From Scatophagus argus (Eukaryota > Chordata > Actinopteri > Scatophagidae): a stretch of 64,000 nucleotides of DNA. The translations under genes and the position numbers were made by a program. Below the pieces are notes generated by a model. It ran no database searches. It was not told where the DNA came from and worked only from the letters and a program-made list of their open reading frames with translations. Shown here piece by piece: positions 36,435 through 53,490 of the stretch (position 1 is its first letter; every line of letters begins with the position of its first letter). The stretch is taken from positions 9,781,872-9,845,871 of the forward strand of contig NC_058499.1 of the NCBI RefSeq assembly GCF_020382885.2, in the 5' to 3' direction.

Positions 36435-36544
36435 AGACCCAGCGACAGCACCGGAGCAGACAACCAACAGAGTCAGTTTGTGTTATGAACCATGGTGTAC
36501 CAACCACTATGTGTATGACCCATAACGGCCCATCACCCACCTGA
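36435..36544 (+). CDS. Candidate alternative last exon of kcnc1
   Basis: A strong pyrimidine tract and TTTATAG acceptor precede 36435. Joined to the phase-1 end of kcnc1 exon 3 (32614), it reads in frame E-TQRQHRSRQPTESVCVMNH... for 36 residues to a TGA at 36542-36544. An adjacent frame would stop sooner (TAA at 36523). It lies 2.5 kb beyond the exon 4 stop. I do not recognise the tail, so this is inference from splice signals and phase. It could also be 3' flanking sequence with a chance acceptor. Confidence 0.3.
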
Positions 36545-39040
36545 TAGTCCTGTAGCATTGTTGTGTGTATTAGTATTTTTAAATGGGTGTGACAGTGACA
36601 ACCTGTACATCACAAACTCAGCATAGATGTAGCACTGAGGAAGTTTTGTTGTCAAGCCTTATGTAGCTCAGTATCTGTGACTGGTTACTGTGTTGTAATT
36701 TGTGTGCCTATTTTTGGTGTGTGCCAGTGCTGTAAATACGCTTTCTATGTGTGCTGAAGTTGTGTGTACCAATGTTTTTTGAGTGATCATCAAATATTTG
36801 TGTGCTTCTTCTGTTGAAAGAAAAAAAAAAAAAAGAAATGTTGCTCCGATTTTAATCACACCGTCTCCAGCAAAAACCTGTCACTTGTCACGTCAGCCAG
36901 ACTGACAGCTGAAAACAAAATCATTATCTTTGCACTGTCATGGTCACATATTTGTAGACTTTTTGCACTGTTTGCACCAGTGGACTTAACATTCCTTTGA
37001 TAGTTTTTCCAGGCATCAAAGAGATAACCTCCACTAAAAAATTTTAAAAAAGTCATACTTAACAAAAACACCAATATTGTACTAATGAGGCATTAAAATG
37101 ATAGTGTGAAATTGGTAATTAATTAATTAAATGCTCATACTTCATACGTAGCTACACTTTGATTTACAAAGACAGCTCACGTATAAAATACATGAACTCA
37201 TATCACAGCTCAGATGATTATTCTGTAGTAAATTTTAATTGACAATCATGTAGCATTGGATTATTATTCTTTTCTGGATATGTGCAAAAAAATTGGTATA
37301 TTAGTACTTAATAATAACCAATGTCAAAACATTATTCACATCATACTGGACAAGTGCCTCTGTTATGCAAATTCTTCTTACCATTCATCATGTTGATGCA
37401 GCGTCACCAACATGATGAATAAATGTACATTTTATTTTAGATTAGCCATCATTAGTCACCAGCATCAGTTCAGTACTCAAAAAGTACGCATACTGTACAA
37501 TAACGACCCCTTTACGGATCAGCTTCTAAAGGCAAGCAATCGGCATCCAACTTGAAAAGTACAGGAGAATCGCTGAGTACAAAGTACACCTTCAATGTTT
37601 GTGTGGAAAAGTTAGTGAAAAGGGACCAACTTTTTTACTAAACACCTGCAAACGCACTGCCAACAACCTACTGAAATCTGTGTGCAGTCAGGTACAGCAG
37701 ATCTGGATCTGCCAATAGAGCTGAGCACAAATGGGGGGTGGGGGATGGGACAGTGTGCTGGTCATTGTCCAACACGGAATAAAACAAAAAACAAAAGAAA
37801 ACAGCTGATATCATTAAACAGAATCAATATCACAACTAAGAGGCAACTAATGTGTGCCGTTTAGTGAGACTTAAGAGTGTGTGTTTTGAACACTGTATTT
37901 TGTGGTTAGTTATCTCAATAAGGTGTTCGGTGATCGTTTTGATTGGTTTGTTGTTTAGGGATTTTTTTTTTTGTGTCTTTTTTGACAAATACAGTTCAGG
38001 CTTGTACAATAAATAGTGATAAATAAAAAAAACACAGAAATTATCATTTTTTTCAGTGAGTGTTGATTTATTTTTTTTCAAACTAATCCAGGTAAAAACA
38101 CATTAATTTAACTCTTTTTAATGCATAATTTCAGTGATGCAGATGTTTTCTCTTATTTCTAATTTGCATAAATAATTAGCATAAAATGAAATCTTGAAAC
38201 TAGACAAATGGCAAAGATGTGATCCATGAGCCACTCTGCCATTGCGTTTGACCACAGCACTGGCTTCAGACCGGCATCTGGCGCTGCTGCAGCACTGAGG
38301 CACCCACACCTTATAAATATGTAAGATGGGTCAAATGCAGCGGACAAATTTCCCCCAAGAGGGATTAAAGAAGTACACAGTACGAAAGTGGTCCATCAAA
38401 TGAGTCTAACATAAACATCAAGGAACGACACAGAATGACAACATTATAAATAAGTGATGGACATCTGCCAAAGGAAAAAAAATCTGTCCTATATGTGTAA
38501 GGGGTAAATCACAGACACTCTCAGTATGAAGTGCAGAGATTGATTGCCTCCTGACACTCAAGATCACAGTCATAAAACTGCTGACATGGGAAGATGGAGC
38601 TATAGCACCAGTCTAGCCCATCCCTCACATGATCCATAACAGCTTCATTCAGGAAGACAAACACGGCAGGTGGACCAGGAGCCATAGGCATGACCATGTC
38701 CTGCAAAGCCATCGGCCCCAGTCATGTCCATTAAAGTGATGGGCTGGTCAGAGAAATGATGGCCTCTGTCCACGTGTAACATAACTCTGCTCGTGTCCAA
38801 CCACGCAACGGTATTTATGTCACCTGCTGCTCCAAGCCTGAACTTTTCAAGGTGCTCAGGTGGCTTGTTAGAAGACGAAAGTTACTGTATATAAAAAAAA
38901 GGCACTTAAAATAATCATGTGGGGGGCTTTGCACCAGTGAGCCACTAAATCAGTCAGAATATTTTAAATCACAAATGCATTCTGTTTTTCTAGTCTCTGA
39001 GTGCCTCACACTGGATAAACGTTCCAGCTCCGACGCTCCA
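36545..39040. other. kcnc1-sergef tail-to-tail spacer
   Basis: The convergent 3' ends of kcnc1 and sergef face each other here. It contains an A run at 36820-36834, a LINE-like tail at 38215-38385 and a minus-strand AATAAA near 38066 that may serve sergef. No further gene is seen. Confidence 0.6.
38215..38385 (+). repeat. LINE/SINE-like 3' tail
   Basis: GATGGGTCAAATGCAGCGGA followed by CAAATTTCCCCCAAGAGGGA and TTAAAGAAGTAC resembles the 3' tails of fish CR1/L2-type retroelements. Only the tail remains. Confidence 0.45.
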
Positions 39041-42000
39041 CTAAAGTGGGGTCGGTGCAGAGCTCTGCCTTGAGTCAGTTGCTGCAGCACACACTGCCAT
39101 AGAGTGTCCTGCTCCACAGCCAATGCAACGAGGTCTGAGACCAGACACCAGCTGTGGCTGGAAGACGTCGGTCTGTGAACCGTCTCCACACATGCCATGT
39201 TCGTTCCAGCCCCAGGAGATGAGACGCCCCCCTGAAAAAGAGAGGGGTCACGGGTCAGTGGAGCTGACGGAAGAGAGACGGGGCTGCAGAACAGTACCAT
39301 GTAAGACAAAATTAGCAGCCTGCAGGAAAAACAAAAACAACAACATCTGGGTGCAAAAAAAACCCCAAAAAGCACACACACACAAACACACACACTTCTC
39401 TGCTCCCAAGACTGATATGCAGCCCAGTAATAAAACCTCCCTGCTCTTCACAGCTGGTGAGGTGTTGGTGGGTGTGGTCAGGTCTGCATCACCGAGGAGA
39501 CACGTGCCATGGCAACACAGTTACCCAATAGGCTCCATTGCCATGGCAACAGAAGCGAGCTTTGCTTTCTCAAGGGTAACACATCTTCAAGCTTTCTCCA
39601 TCCTGCAGCTGTGTGTCTCTCATGCCATCTTGTCATTTATTTCATCGTGGAGGTTTCTTTGTCTTTCTGCATTGCCAGCTCGTTCCTGAAAATGGGTGGC
39701 ATCAAAAGGTCTGGATTCGCCAAATGACACCAGTTAACAGACCAAGATATCACGCCAAGCAGCTTATGTCAGTGTGTCACTCTGCCAGATATGGCTTTTG
39801 CATAACAGACACACGTAGCCCTGTCTTTAAGATACTGCATGTGTGTAGAACTGGACCGCATTCAGTAAACATCCTCGGTCTCATCTGTTAGCGAGCTTGA
39901 CGTGTTGAAATGTTCCGTTCTGTGGGGAAAAGGCCTTATTTTGGTGCTGTGCTTAATTCATGGACTCACTGACTGGAGTACAGCACATCAGTGTTTCCAT
40001 GGCAACAAAGTGCCTGCACAATATTCTGCACAACAAAAGGATCAAAACCAAGACACTCAAACCAAAAGTCATTTCACTGTAAACAAACCCTGGCATTCGG
40101 TTTTACAACTTAAGATCTCATGCCCAATTAGCAACATCGCAGCGTGACGATCTGCAGGAGGTGCGCTTTTTATTTATTTTATTCTTTTTAGCATGACTCA
40201 CATCATACTACAGCTACAAGTTTAAACAGATCTGATCCAAGGTGTTTGTCCTTATACATTCCTGTTAAGTGCAATATGTTCACATTAACAAAAATCTTTC
40301 CTCAGATTGGATGAGCTGTGCCCACAGCGTCTTTGGCCTGTCTCCCACCTCTGACCACCGATGATGAATTTCATACAAGGGGAGCACCTCCTCAGGTGCA
40401 AATGGGCAAGAGTTGAGCAGGCAACAGATATCATGAGCAGCATGCAATGCTCTCCGTTCCTTTCCGCCTGACCTACTTCAGGACCAGAAATAGCAGCACT
40501 CAGGTCTCTGCTTCCAATGCTGTTTTGCTATTTCATTGCTCCAGCAATGGCGCTCGAGACAGGAGGGAAAGAGCAGAGCATGGTGCAGGAGCGAGATGCA
40601 CCAGGTTCACATGAGCTCACCCATTGCTGCGTCGGCTTTCTTGTCATATGACTGAACTTCTGAAAGCACAGAGCAGTGCTTTGTGAGAACTGTCATTATG
40701 ATGGACATCCTGCGTGAACAATTTCCTTGTTATAATTGCATATCCTGTTAACTGTTCAAATTGATCAGAACATTCAAAGTGGATGTCCATTTGCCTTTTA
40801 CCAGTGCTGTCCAGCATCTCCTTCCTAATGGACCCCTGTGGTGGTGTTTCAGTGTTCAGCTGCCATATTTTTATTCGTGCTGATGTAAAAAAATGGGTCA
40901 GTGTTCAAAATTTAATGCGGAAGATTTTACTTCCAAAATGTTTTACACTGCAAATCTGTGACTCTGGGAAGACTGGAAAGGCAAATCTGATTTCTTTGTA
41001 AATCTGATGAGTGATCAAACTATAGATTGTGATGATTATGTTCTGCTCTTGTGTGGACAAAGGGACGTTGCTCTCCAAACACTCTGGAACTGGACAAACA
41101 TCTGTAAATGTGCGTGTGGCTAAATCAGCTCTTTTACAGGCCTGTTCTGGTAATTGCTTCTGACAGCAATACCCATCTATCCCTGCTGTAATTACTTCCT
41201 GATGCAAAGGCCACAAAGCAATGAACTGACCTCAGAAATTCTCTGCAGCATTACCAGAAGGATTAATATTTCGCACTGATGTTTAACTGTAACGTATTAG
41301 ACAGATCCCTTTCTAACTCTTACAGTGCAGAGAGCAGGGTGACTTGAAATAATTTAGCCTCACCTATGTGTATTCCCTATACTATTATGTGGATTTGCAG
41401 AGTCAAGTCAGGCCAAATGTGGAGTCTCTTGTTTCAGCAACTTGCACTTACCGAAACCCATAAGTTAAAACAATTTCTGCTTCATTTCCTCTCTTCCTCA
41501 ATGTCCCCTTTCAGTGCAGCTGTTTATTACGCTGTCAGTTGCTTATGTTTTTCTATTTTCCTGCAATAGGGCAGTTTTTGACAATAACATACAAACAAAG
41601 AATTTCAGTAAAAGTGAGGATACACTCACCTACAATGGCAAGGTTATGTTCAGATCCACAAGCAATCTGTAGAGAAAAAAAGATTTGGAAAGTGTTCAAT
41701 ATGCATGCTGAAAGCTCACAGCCAATATTGAGGCTGTAATATCCCAGCATTGTTATGCCAACATGGAAGCTGAGATGCTTTGTAACCAAACCTGCTCTGA
41801 AAGTGAAATAAAATGCCATGTGTCAAGACGTAGTCATTCAAGTTTTATTCAAAACTGCATACAACATGAGTGCACCTAGTGCAAATAACATTACTGATGA
41901 TTTTGTCTGTAAGTACATTAGACGCTCCCCGCTTCACAGTGCATCACCAGAGAGCAGAGCAGAAAACTGTAACACAGAAGCCAGCCCATTCATAAAAGCT

Positions 42001-42754
42001 AGAACACACTTCTGGGCTGTCTGGAGGACTTAATGCAATTGTCTCAAGACGGCTCTGTGTGGCTGCCTTTACAGAAAAAAGGCCATTAAATTGTAAAAGG
42101 TTCTGGTCTGCAGTCTTTCCTCTCCATAAATGCTCTAGGAATTAACATTTAAATTCTGATCCTAAAACCGACAAGAGTAAAAATAGGAGAGACTTTGTAG
42201 ATGGCAGTTTTAAAATGTGTGCGTATATCCTTGCTAATACAGTTTGAAGTGTTCTGATAAAGCAATACTTTTGATTAAGCAAACCACTGTGCAAAACCAT
42301 GAAGAGAAACACAACCATCGACTCTTGAGCCACGGACAGGTTGTAAGTTGATACTCCGGTAATGACCATAGACCTCATGAACATGTGACAGTTTACTAAA
42401 TATTGACTTTATGGGTGTGCATGTACAGTGTTAGGAGGACTAACATGGTAGGGTGGGCTGAGAGATTCATAGTCCATGCAGCAAATCCATCTTGCCTTTC
42501 ACTTAACACACACAAGGTGACTATACCTCGACATATGCTGGCGCTGCTGCAATGATCTGTGTGCAGCAGAAGAATGATCCAGAGCTTACCCTTGGACGTC
42601 CCTGACATCCACTTTACTGCCAACGATCTCCAGCCATATAGCTGCCATTAAGACTACAGGTTAACTGCTGCAGTCCCAGGATGCTCACACCTAATTGCCC
42701 TTATGGGAGAAGAGAGCTCTGCCTTGACTGAATGTAAGTGGTGCTGTGGGAGTA

Positions 42755-42811
<57 letters not shown>

Positions 42812-45800
42812 TCTACACCCTACATGTAGTGATGTAAATCATTAAGAACCTACTCTTAGTGGGTCTGGCACTCATTCAGTGGCTGTGTGTGCTCATACAA
42901 AACAAGCCTCAGCTACCTGATTTTATCTGTAGATGTCTGCTGCCCCCTGCTGGACTGAAAAGGGCAATTTCTGCTAAAACATGAGGATGGCAGCTGCAAC
43001 AATAAGAATTAGCAAAACAATCTAAAACACATGTATAAACGTTTGCCACATGCTTTTAATTTTTGTAGTCTGAGTCAAACACTGAAGAGTCTCACCTGTG
43101 CTGCTCCATGGAGGGCTTTCACCTCTCCAGGGATGCAAGCTTCTTGGTATCCACCTTCCCCAGACTGCCACTCTGAGCTCTGACCGGTTGATATTTGTCG
43201 GCCCAGCTGTCCATAATCTCCTCTGCCCCATGTGAACACCTTTCCAGTCTCTGCAATATGACAACTGTCCGGTTAAATCCCGTTCAAACTGGTGAGCATC
43301 ACAGACAAAATATGCGTTATTATGTTTCACCTGTTTGAGCAACAACGTGTGTCCAGCCGCTCCACACATGAATAACTTTCTCTCCACCCAACAGGGAACG
43401 TTTCACAAGAGTGGGAAAGGACAGGAAGGGCTCTCTGGTGGTCAGCTGGCCGTGCTTGTTGCTTCCCCACAGAAACAAATCACCGTCTCCTGAACACACG
43501 ACAGGAGCGACATTATTCTTCATCCAGCAGAGCCAGCAACGGAGAGAGCAGAGCAGTAATTAAGTGGCGCTGGTCAACTAATTATAGGACAGAAGGGAGG
43601 CAAGACATGATGTACGGACATGAAGCGGAGGACAACTTACTAGACCAACCTGAAAATCTGAACTGTTCAGGGGGGGAAAAGGGACAACAGTGGTGAATCG
43701 CTGGTATGTCGGAACTGGCTGCAAATTTAACAGTGTGCTCTAGTCCCTTTTTTCCCTTGACGTTTGCTGTTCTAGGACAGAGGAAAAGCCTAATGCGGCT
43801 GCATACTGGTGGAAGATGTGCAGAGAACTCCTTTTCAACTTCAGTCCTGTTTACTTTGGAGGGGACTCTGGCTATTTTGGAAACCATCTACTATTGTCTC
43901 TGGTGCAAATATCTTGCTGAAAAGCTTACAAGCACAATGGAAAATGAAGCTTTTTTTGTTGTTTGGAGCCTACAAACATTTCCAGGATATCCTTCTTATA
44001 ATTTCCAGGCTGATATGAAGTTTCATATTTATAGTAAATAAACTAAATGTCACATGAAGGTAGAATAATGTCATTCACGCCATATGTTTGTGTCATACCT
44101 GTAAGACACACACAGTGCGCTGAGCCTGCAGTTACGACAAGTGAGGTCTTCTGATCCAGACCTGCAAAAAAGGCACAAACACCTGGTCATATTTACTACT
44201 CATCAGATGTATTACACCTGACGTAAGGTCTTCTTTCTCCAGTTACACTTGTTTCAGAGTTTTATCCACCTGGTACCAGAGAGGGCACTGCAGAGCTGAG
44301 GTGTGATGGGACGGGTCGCGGACTGAGTGCTCTCTTAGCATGAGTAAAAAGACCTCTTCCCCACTGATACACACAGCCGGAGACTGAAGGCAGAACAGGA
44401 AATTAGGATGAGTGGCTAAGCAGCTAAATGAAAACACACTGAGGAAGTTCTTGGTGCAGACTTACCAGTAGCAGCCAGTGAATGTCTGAGTCCTGCTGCT
44501 ACACTCAACACTGGCTCCTTCAGACTCTAAGAACAAACGGTGCAATGACATGTGCTTCAAAAAACCTGATCAAACTTGTAGCAGTTTTGATCATCCAGAA
44601 TTGATTAGATAAAAGTAAGGCAGACATGAGAGTGGCTAAACTGCGCTCCTTACAGTAAGTAAAATTTGTGCCGCTCTGGTGCTCACCTCAACAACCTTTA
44701 GATGTGCACAGTGTGTGACAGTCTGTCCAACACCAAGCTGTCCAAATGCATTGGATCCACATGCCAGTACTTGACCACAATCTGTCAGCGTAGAAGAAAA
44801 AGAAAAAGAAAAAAACATACATCTATGAAAAATACACTGAAATATTGAAAATTTGGATGAGTGAATGGTAGTTTCAGGCTCCCTCTGTCATTCCCATTTT
44901 TAACATTACTGTGCAATGAATTCTGGGTAACCCTTCTAAGCAAAGTCTGCAAGATTACAGGCTTACCATAGGTGTGGCTGAAGGACAAAACCAGTTTGCA
45001 TTTAAGCCCTGCTGCTATTTCTGGTTTTAGAACAACCCTGATCACCTGGAATGTGAGTCTAATACTGCATTTAATCCATGTATCATGAAAAGCAACCCTG
45101 AGAGTGACTCTCATGGCTATGACAAGCAAGTGTTTTTATGATGGTTCGTATGATTGCAGATTTAGTTACATGAGGTTAAAAAACACTATGCAGTGACAAT
45201 GTAGCAATATATTCATAAAATGTGGGTTTTGTTACATTTAATGACAGAAGTGGTTGATGTGAAAGCCCATAATTTTTGCACTTTTGCACCTATGACACCA
45301 AAATGTATATATCAACACTAATCCTCCATTACCAACTTACTGTGTAAGTTGTATATTCTTACATATAATTAGTTTGTTTTATGTACTTCTGTTCTATCTA
45401 ATTTTTGGCTGCAGTGACATCCAGAGATTCCTTGAATGATAAATGAAATGTCATCCTATCCTTATCCCTGCCTGAAAGGAACACCTTTGAGAAGGCACAT
45501 TTGTTAAATAGAAGATCACATCTCGATGTGAAATGGTGCTCACCAGTGAGAAGCAGAGTAAAATCCCAGCCACAGGATACTTTTGTGACCCTTTGACTCA
45601 AACCAGGGCAGCACTGAAGAGTTGAGATGTCTGCTTTATGGCCAAGTCCCAGCTGGCCTCTGTGATTCTGTCCACAGACAAATACCTCGCCATTCTCTGT
45701 CCAACACAAAATACACCACAAACATTTGGGAATCATGCAATTAAATGTTAGTGAGCCAAAAATGACAGAAATAGATGTTTTAAACACAGATGATAAATAA

Positions 45801-46846
45801 AGACTGGCTATTCATATTTAAGCTAGACGGTTACTTCCAAGCCAGAGACAAGAGGATTACAAATGATGAATGTAATAAAACAGAAAACACACTGATATTT
45901 TTTGGCTGCCTATATGTGATAATAATATACATATATAATAATAAACATGGCTTCATCAGGATAGAACCAATTTTTAACGATATCTTCCATTTCACGCACA
46001 ATTTTTTTTATTGATTTAGCGTGACTTGTATTATCTAAAGTACGCAGATATGTTATGATTGATGGTTTTTCTTTTGGCTGTACATGTTTCCAGAAATGTA
46101 CGTACGTGTCTTGCTGTACATGCTTTATGTTTACCATACACAGGTGTCTTACAATCCCAGGTGTGATGGACTAAATGTTTCACATGACTCGGAAAACAAA
46201 TTAATGAACTTGTTTAACTAAATGCAAACAACATAATCGACAAATAGCTTATTTGGCCACCAGGGTGCGCTATGTGAACTCTGTTTCTTTCAGACTTGGT
46301 TCACGTTGCTGAACACATGCAATCAGACTGGCAGAGACTGAATAGTCTGTGACTGAACTGTGTTGGAGCAAACGGTGACTTACCTGTGACAACCACAGTG
46401 TGACCCCCGCCGCCGCTAAGTGCTCGCACTGGCTTGTTTTGCAGGGCGGTGGTGTCAGAGAGCCGGGGATCTGACCGGTCCTCCACATCTCCCTGTCCCA
46501 GCTGCCCGTAGCTGTTAGCTCCCTGACAGACACGATATAAGCTTATTAGCAATACTGTCACTTACAGAACTGTGTAGGTTTCTAGTAACGTTGGGTTAAT
46601 CGTTAACCAAGTCTTAACGACTATGTTTCGCTGCATCTGTTTGTTGGAGGTAGTTCGCTGGATGTTAAGCTAACGTTAGCAAAAGTGCTATGGCAGCGTT
46701 CCCCAGCCTGCTGTCACAGTGCTGCTGGTGCTGAGTATTCAGATAAACTGGACGGCCGGACATTTATAACTTAGCCAGGTTAATACTGATGATAACAAAC
46801 TTACCCAAGACTGTAAACACAACTCCGACCGTGAGCTCGTTTCCAT
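39041..46846 (-). CDS. sergef: SERGEF, RCC1-repeat secretion-regulating exchange-factor-like protein, 11 exons
   Basis: Protein of the RCC1 beta-propeller family. The human homologue (DelGEF) is a proposed exchange factor that interacts with the exocyst. Exons: 46846-46805, 46522-46384, 45696-45544, 44781-44687, 44526-44466, 44383-44270, 44161-44099, 43489-43331, 43250-43096, 41666-41630 and 39231-39041. They join in frame to 402 residues, against about 458 in human. RCC1-type blades: GANSYGQLGQGD, CGQNHRGQLGLGH, CGSNAFGQLGVGQ, WGSNKHGQL, WGRGDYGQLG and WGWNEHGMCGDG, with ACGSEHNLAIVG and GCGAGHSMAVC as the paired strands. AAGLRHSLAAT matches human AAGLRHAVAAT. The C-terminus is shorter than in human and ends soon after the last blade. 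Exon 10 is only 37 bases. Confidence 0.95.
39232..41629 (-). other. sergef intron 10
   Basis: Intron of 2.4 kb. The plus-strand open frame at 39123-39689 is antisense to the last exon and has no recognised domain. A (CA)n-like run lies near 39375-39394. No gene is seen. Confidence 0.65.
42751..42811. repeat. (TGTATG)n/(TG)n compound microsatellite
   Basis: Roughly seven TGTATG-type units followed by a pure TG run. Confidence 0.9.
42939..42953 (-). promoter_or_regulatory. CTCF-like motif, reverse
   Basis: The minus strand reads CCAGCAGGGGGCAGC, a close match to the CTCF core. It lies in sergef intron 9. Confidence 0.45.
43490..44098 (-). other. sergef intron 7
   Basis: Intron of 609 bases. 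A plus-strand open frame (43706-44041) has no recognised domain and is treated as chance. Confidence 0.7.
44782..45543 (-). other. sergef intron 3
   Basis: Intron of 762 bases. Nothing is recognised beyond an A/G-rich stretch near its 3' end. Confidence 0.7.
45697..46383 (-). other. sergef intron 2
   Basis: Intron of 687 bases, AT-rich, with a CTCF-like motif at 46257-46271. Confidence 0.7.
46257..46271 (+). promoter_or_regulatory. CTCF-like motif, forward
   Basis: CCACCAGGGTGCGCT differs by one base from CCACCAGGGGGCGCT. It lies in sergef intron 2, about 590 bases downstream of the sergef start. Confidence 0.4.
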
Positions 46847-47784
46847 GGAGCGCCTGTTGTTACCAATGAGTGCGTCTGTTTGCGACACTGTCGTAAAGCA
46901 CAGTACTAACTGCTGAAGAGTAAACAGACGAGCGAGCTTTCGTGACGTTTTGTGACCAGAAGGAAAAAAATCATTTATAATTATTTTAATACTACTGCTG
47001 TTCTGTTTACGAATCCATTTCGTATTTATACCGATAACATTAACAGGAATCTACCGCGCAAAATACAGTTATTTGCAATTTTGGTAAAGCCACTCGGCTA
47101 AGACGTTTTACTCCAATATTTAATCTACACTCAGATGGGGTTGACGAAATATGAACTCTCAGTATAACCAGGCTCCAACAATGACCCCTAGAACAATTTT
47201 AAAGAAATCTGAACTTAACTTTTATGATTAGAGGGGTTTTTTTTATTTTATTGGGTCTTTTTTATTTTTAGCTTGCATTTGATTTAGTTAGTAAGCTATA
47301 CACAAACTGGATGTATGATTAATTAAAGCAATATCAGTTACATACCTGTCACGATTTAATGTGTTAATTTGTCCAGGTACGAGACACAGACTTTCTAATC
47401 CATCTTCATCACTCAGTTCAAATAGAGCTCTTAGGGATGTTACACATCCCAAACAAAAACATAAACCTACTCCAACAATGTCACAGATGGTTTCCAGAGA
47501 GACACGTTCATAACAGTGTTATTTCACAGAAGATTTTTTTGATCAGACGTTTAGGTAATGTGGCCCTCACTTCAGAAGGATGATTATTCTTACAACATTT
47601 AACTGAAATTGCACAATCTCCAATGCACAAACACAACTATTATCACTTTCAGAGTCCTTGCTGTCTTCATTATGCATCTCAGTGATCTCCCTGCACATTC
47701 AGTATCCATCACCAATAACCACCATGAAAATGTGAGAAGATAGTCAACACACAACACAACACAAGCTATTTGACACACTGAACA
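46847..47784. other. sergef upstream region and sergef-tph1 spacer
   Basis: Holds the sergef promoter and the spacer to the tph1 3' end. A TGACGTTT word lies near 46942. No TATA box is clear and no gene is present. Confidence 0.55.
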
Positions 47785-48494
47785 TTTTATTTATTTTTTC
47801 AGTAGTTGGATACATAGCCTACTCATAATGTCTATATTTCTTTACAGTAGAAAAATAATGTATTCATTTAAGGAGTACTAGAATTATATTCACTTCAAAA
47901 GGAGGTATTCAAAATCATCACTGTAAAATAAAATAATTCAGGGTACAGGGGCCATATATGTTGTACTGAGTCATGAAAATATTCTTAGTAACACTAGTGT
48001 TATCTTTCACGATTTCCCTCAACAGCACACAAAAAGGAACATGATACATACACCAAAAGAATACAAACAGGGTACATTTTATACACGTCACTGAAGGGAG
48101 GAAAATTAAATGTGAAGAGGAATAAAAGGAAATACAAAAAAAGTCACGATAATATACAACAGCAGAGTTAACAATAGGATGAGCAAACCACATTTGTGTT
48201 TGGAACAGCTGGGGACGTTTTAAAAGGGTACTGAAGCACCACGAAAGCACAGTGATTGTTTGCAATACAGAATCCAACTGAGGCAAAGCAGTATGTTGGG
48301 TTAAACAGCTCTAATGTACCTCTGTAAGTTGTATAAGCCATATGCCATGCAGTCAGGAGCGGTTTTACAAACGCAGGGCACATCCATTGCACTGACGAAG
48401 GACGATACATAGGCAGTGTACAGCAGTGCTTGAGGGTCGACGCGGGAAGCGTTGATGGACGTCAGGTGGATAACTTCAGCTGCAGCGTGGGCAG
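47785..48494 (-). other. tph1 3' UTR with two overlapping polyadenylation signals
   Basis: About 700 bases downstream of the tph1 stop. The minus strand carries AATAAATAAA at 47795-47786. Confidence 0.55.
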
Positions 48495-53287
<4,793 letters not shown>

Positions 53288-53490
53288 GTTAAGGTGCTGC
53301 TGGGTTATATTCGCCTTTTTAATGTATTTCTTGTATAGGTAGATTATCTAAATTACCCTCGCTATGTAAAGTGGGATGTCTACCCCGAGAAGCAGCGCGC
53401 TTTGCTATTTAACCACAGAGAGAAACAGGAGGGGGCAATAATCTTCCCCACAGCAAATGGAAAAAGGGCAGCAGCGCTCACGTCATTAGG
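53288..53490 (-). promoter_or_regulatory. tph1 proximal promoter with TATA-like and CRE-like elements
   Basis: On the minus strand, TTAAATAG (53412-53405) is a TATA-like word about 120 bases before the ATG, and TGACGTGA (53485-53478) is one base from the cAMP response element TGACGTCA. They are about 65 bases apart. cAMP control of tph1 is well known in pineal and other tissues, but use of these sites here is inference. Confidence 0.4.

Larger units (their letters stand above)
41667..43095 (-). other. sergef intron 9
   Basis: Intron of 1.4 kb with a TGTATG/TG microsatellite (42751-42811) and a CTCF-like motif (42939-42953). Confidence 0.65.

Noticed and set aside
39123-39689. 188-codon plus-strand open frame
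   Set aside because: It begins antisense to the last sergef exon and runs on into its intron, has low-complexity Thr/His repeats from a CA tract, and shows no domain.
46669-46680. 12-base palindrome GCTAACGTTAGC near the sergef start
   Set aside because: This word is very frequent in fish genomes and carries no specific signal.
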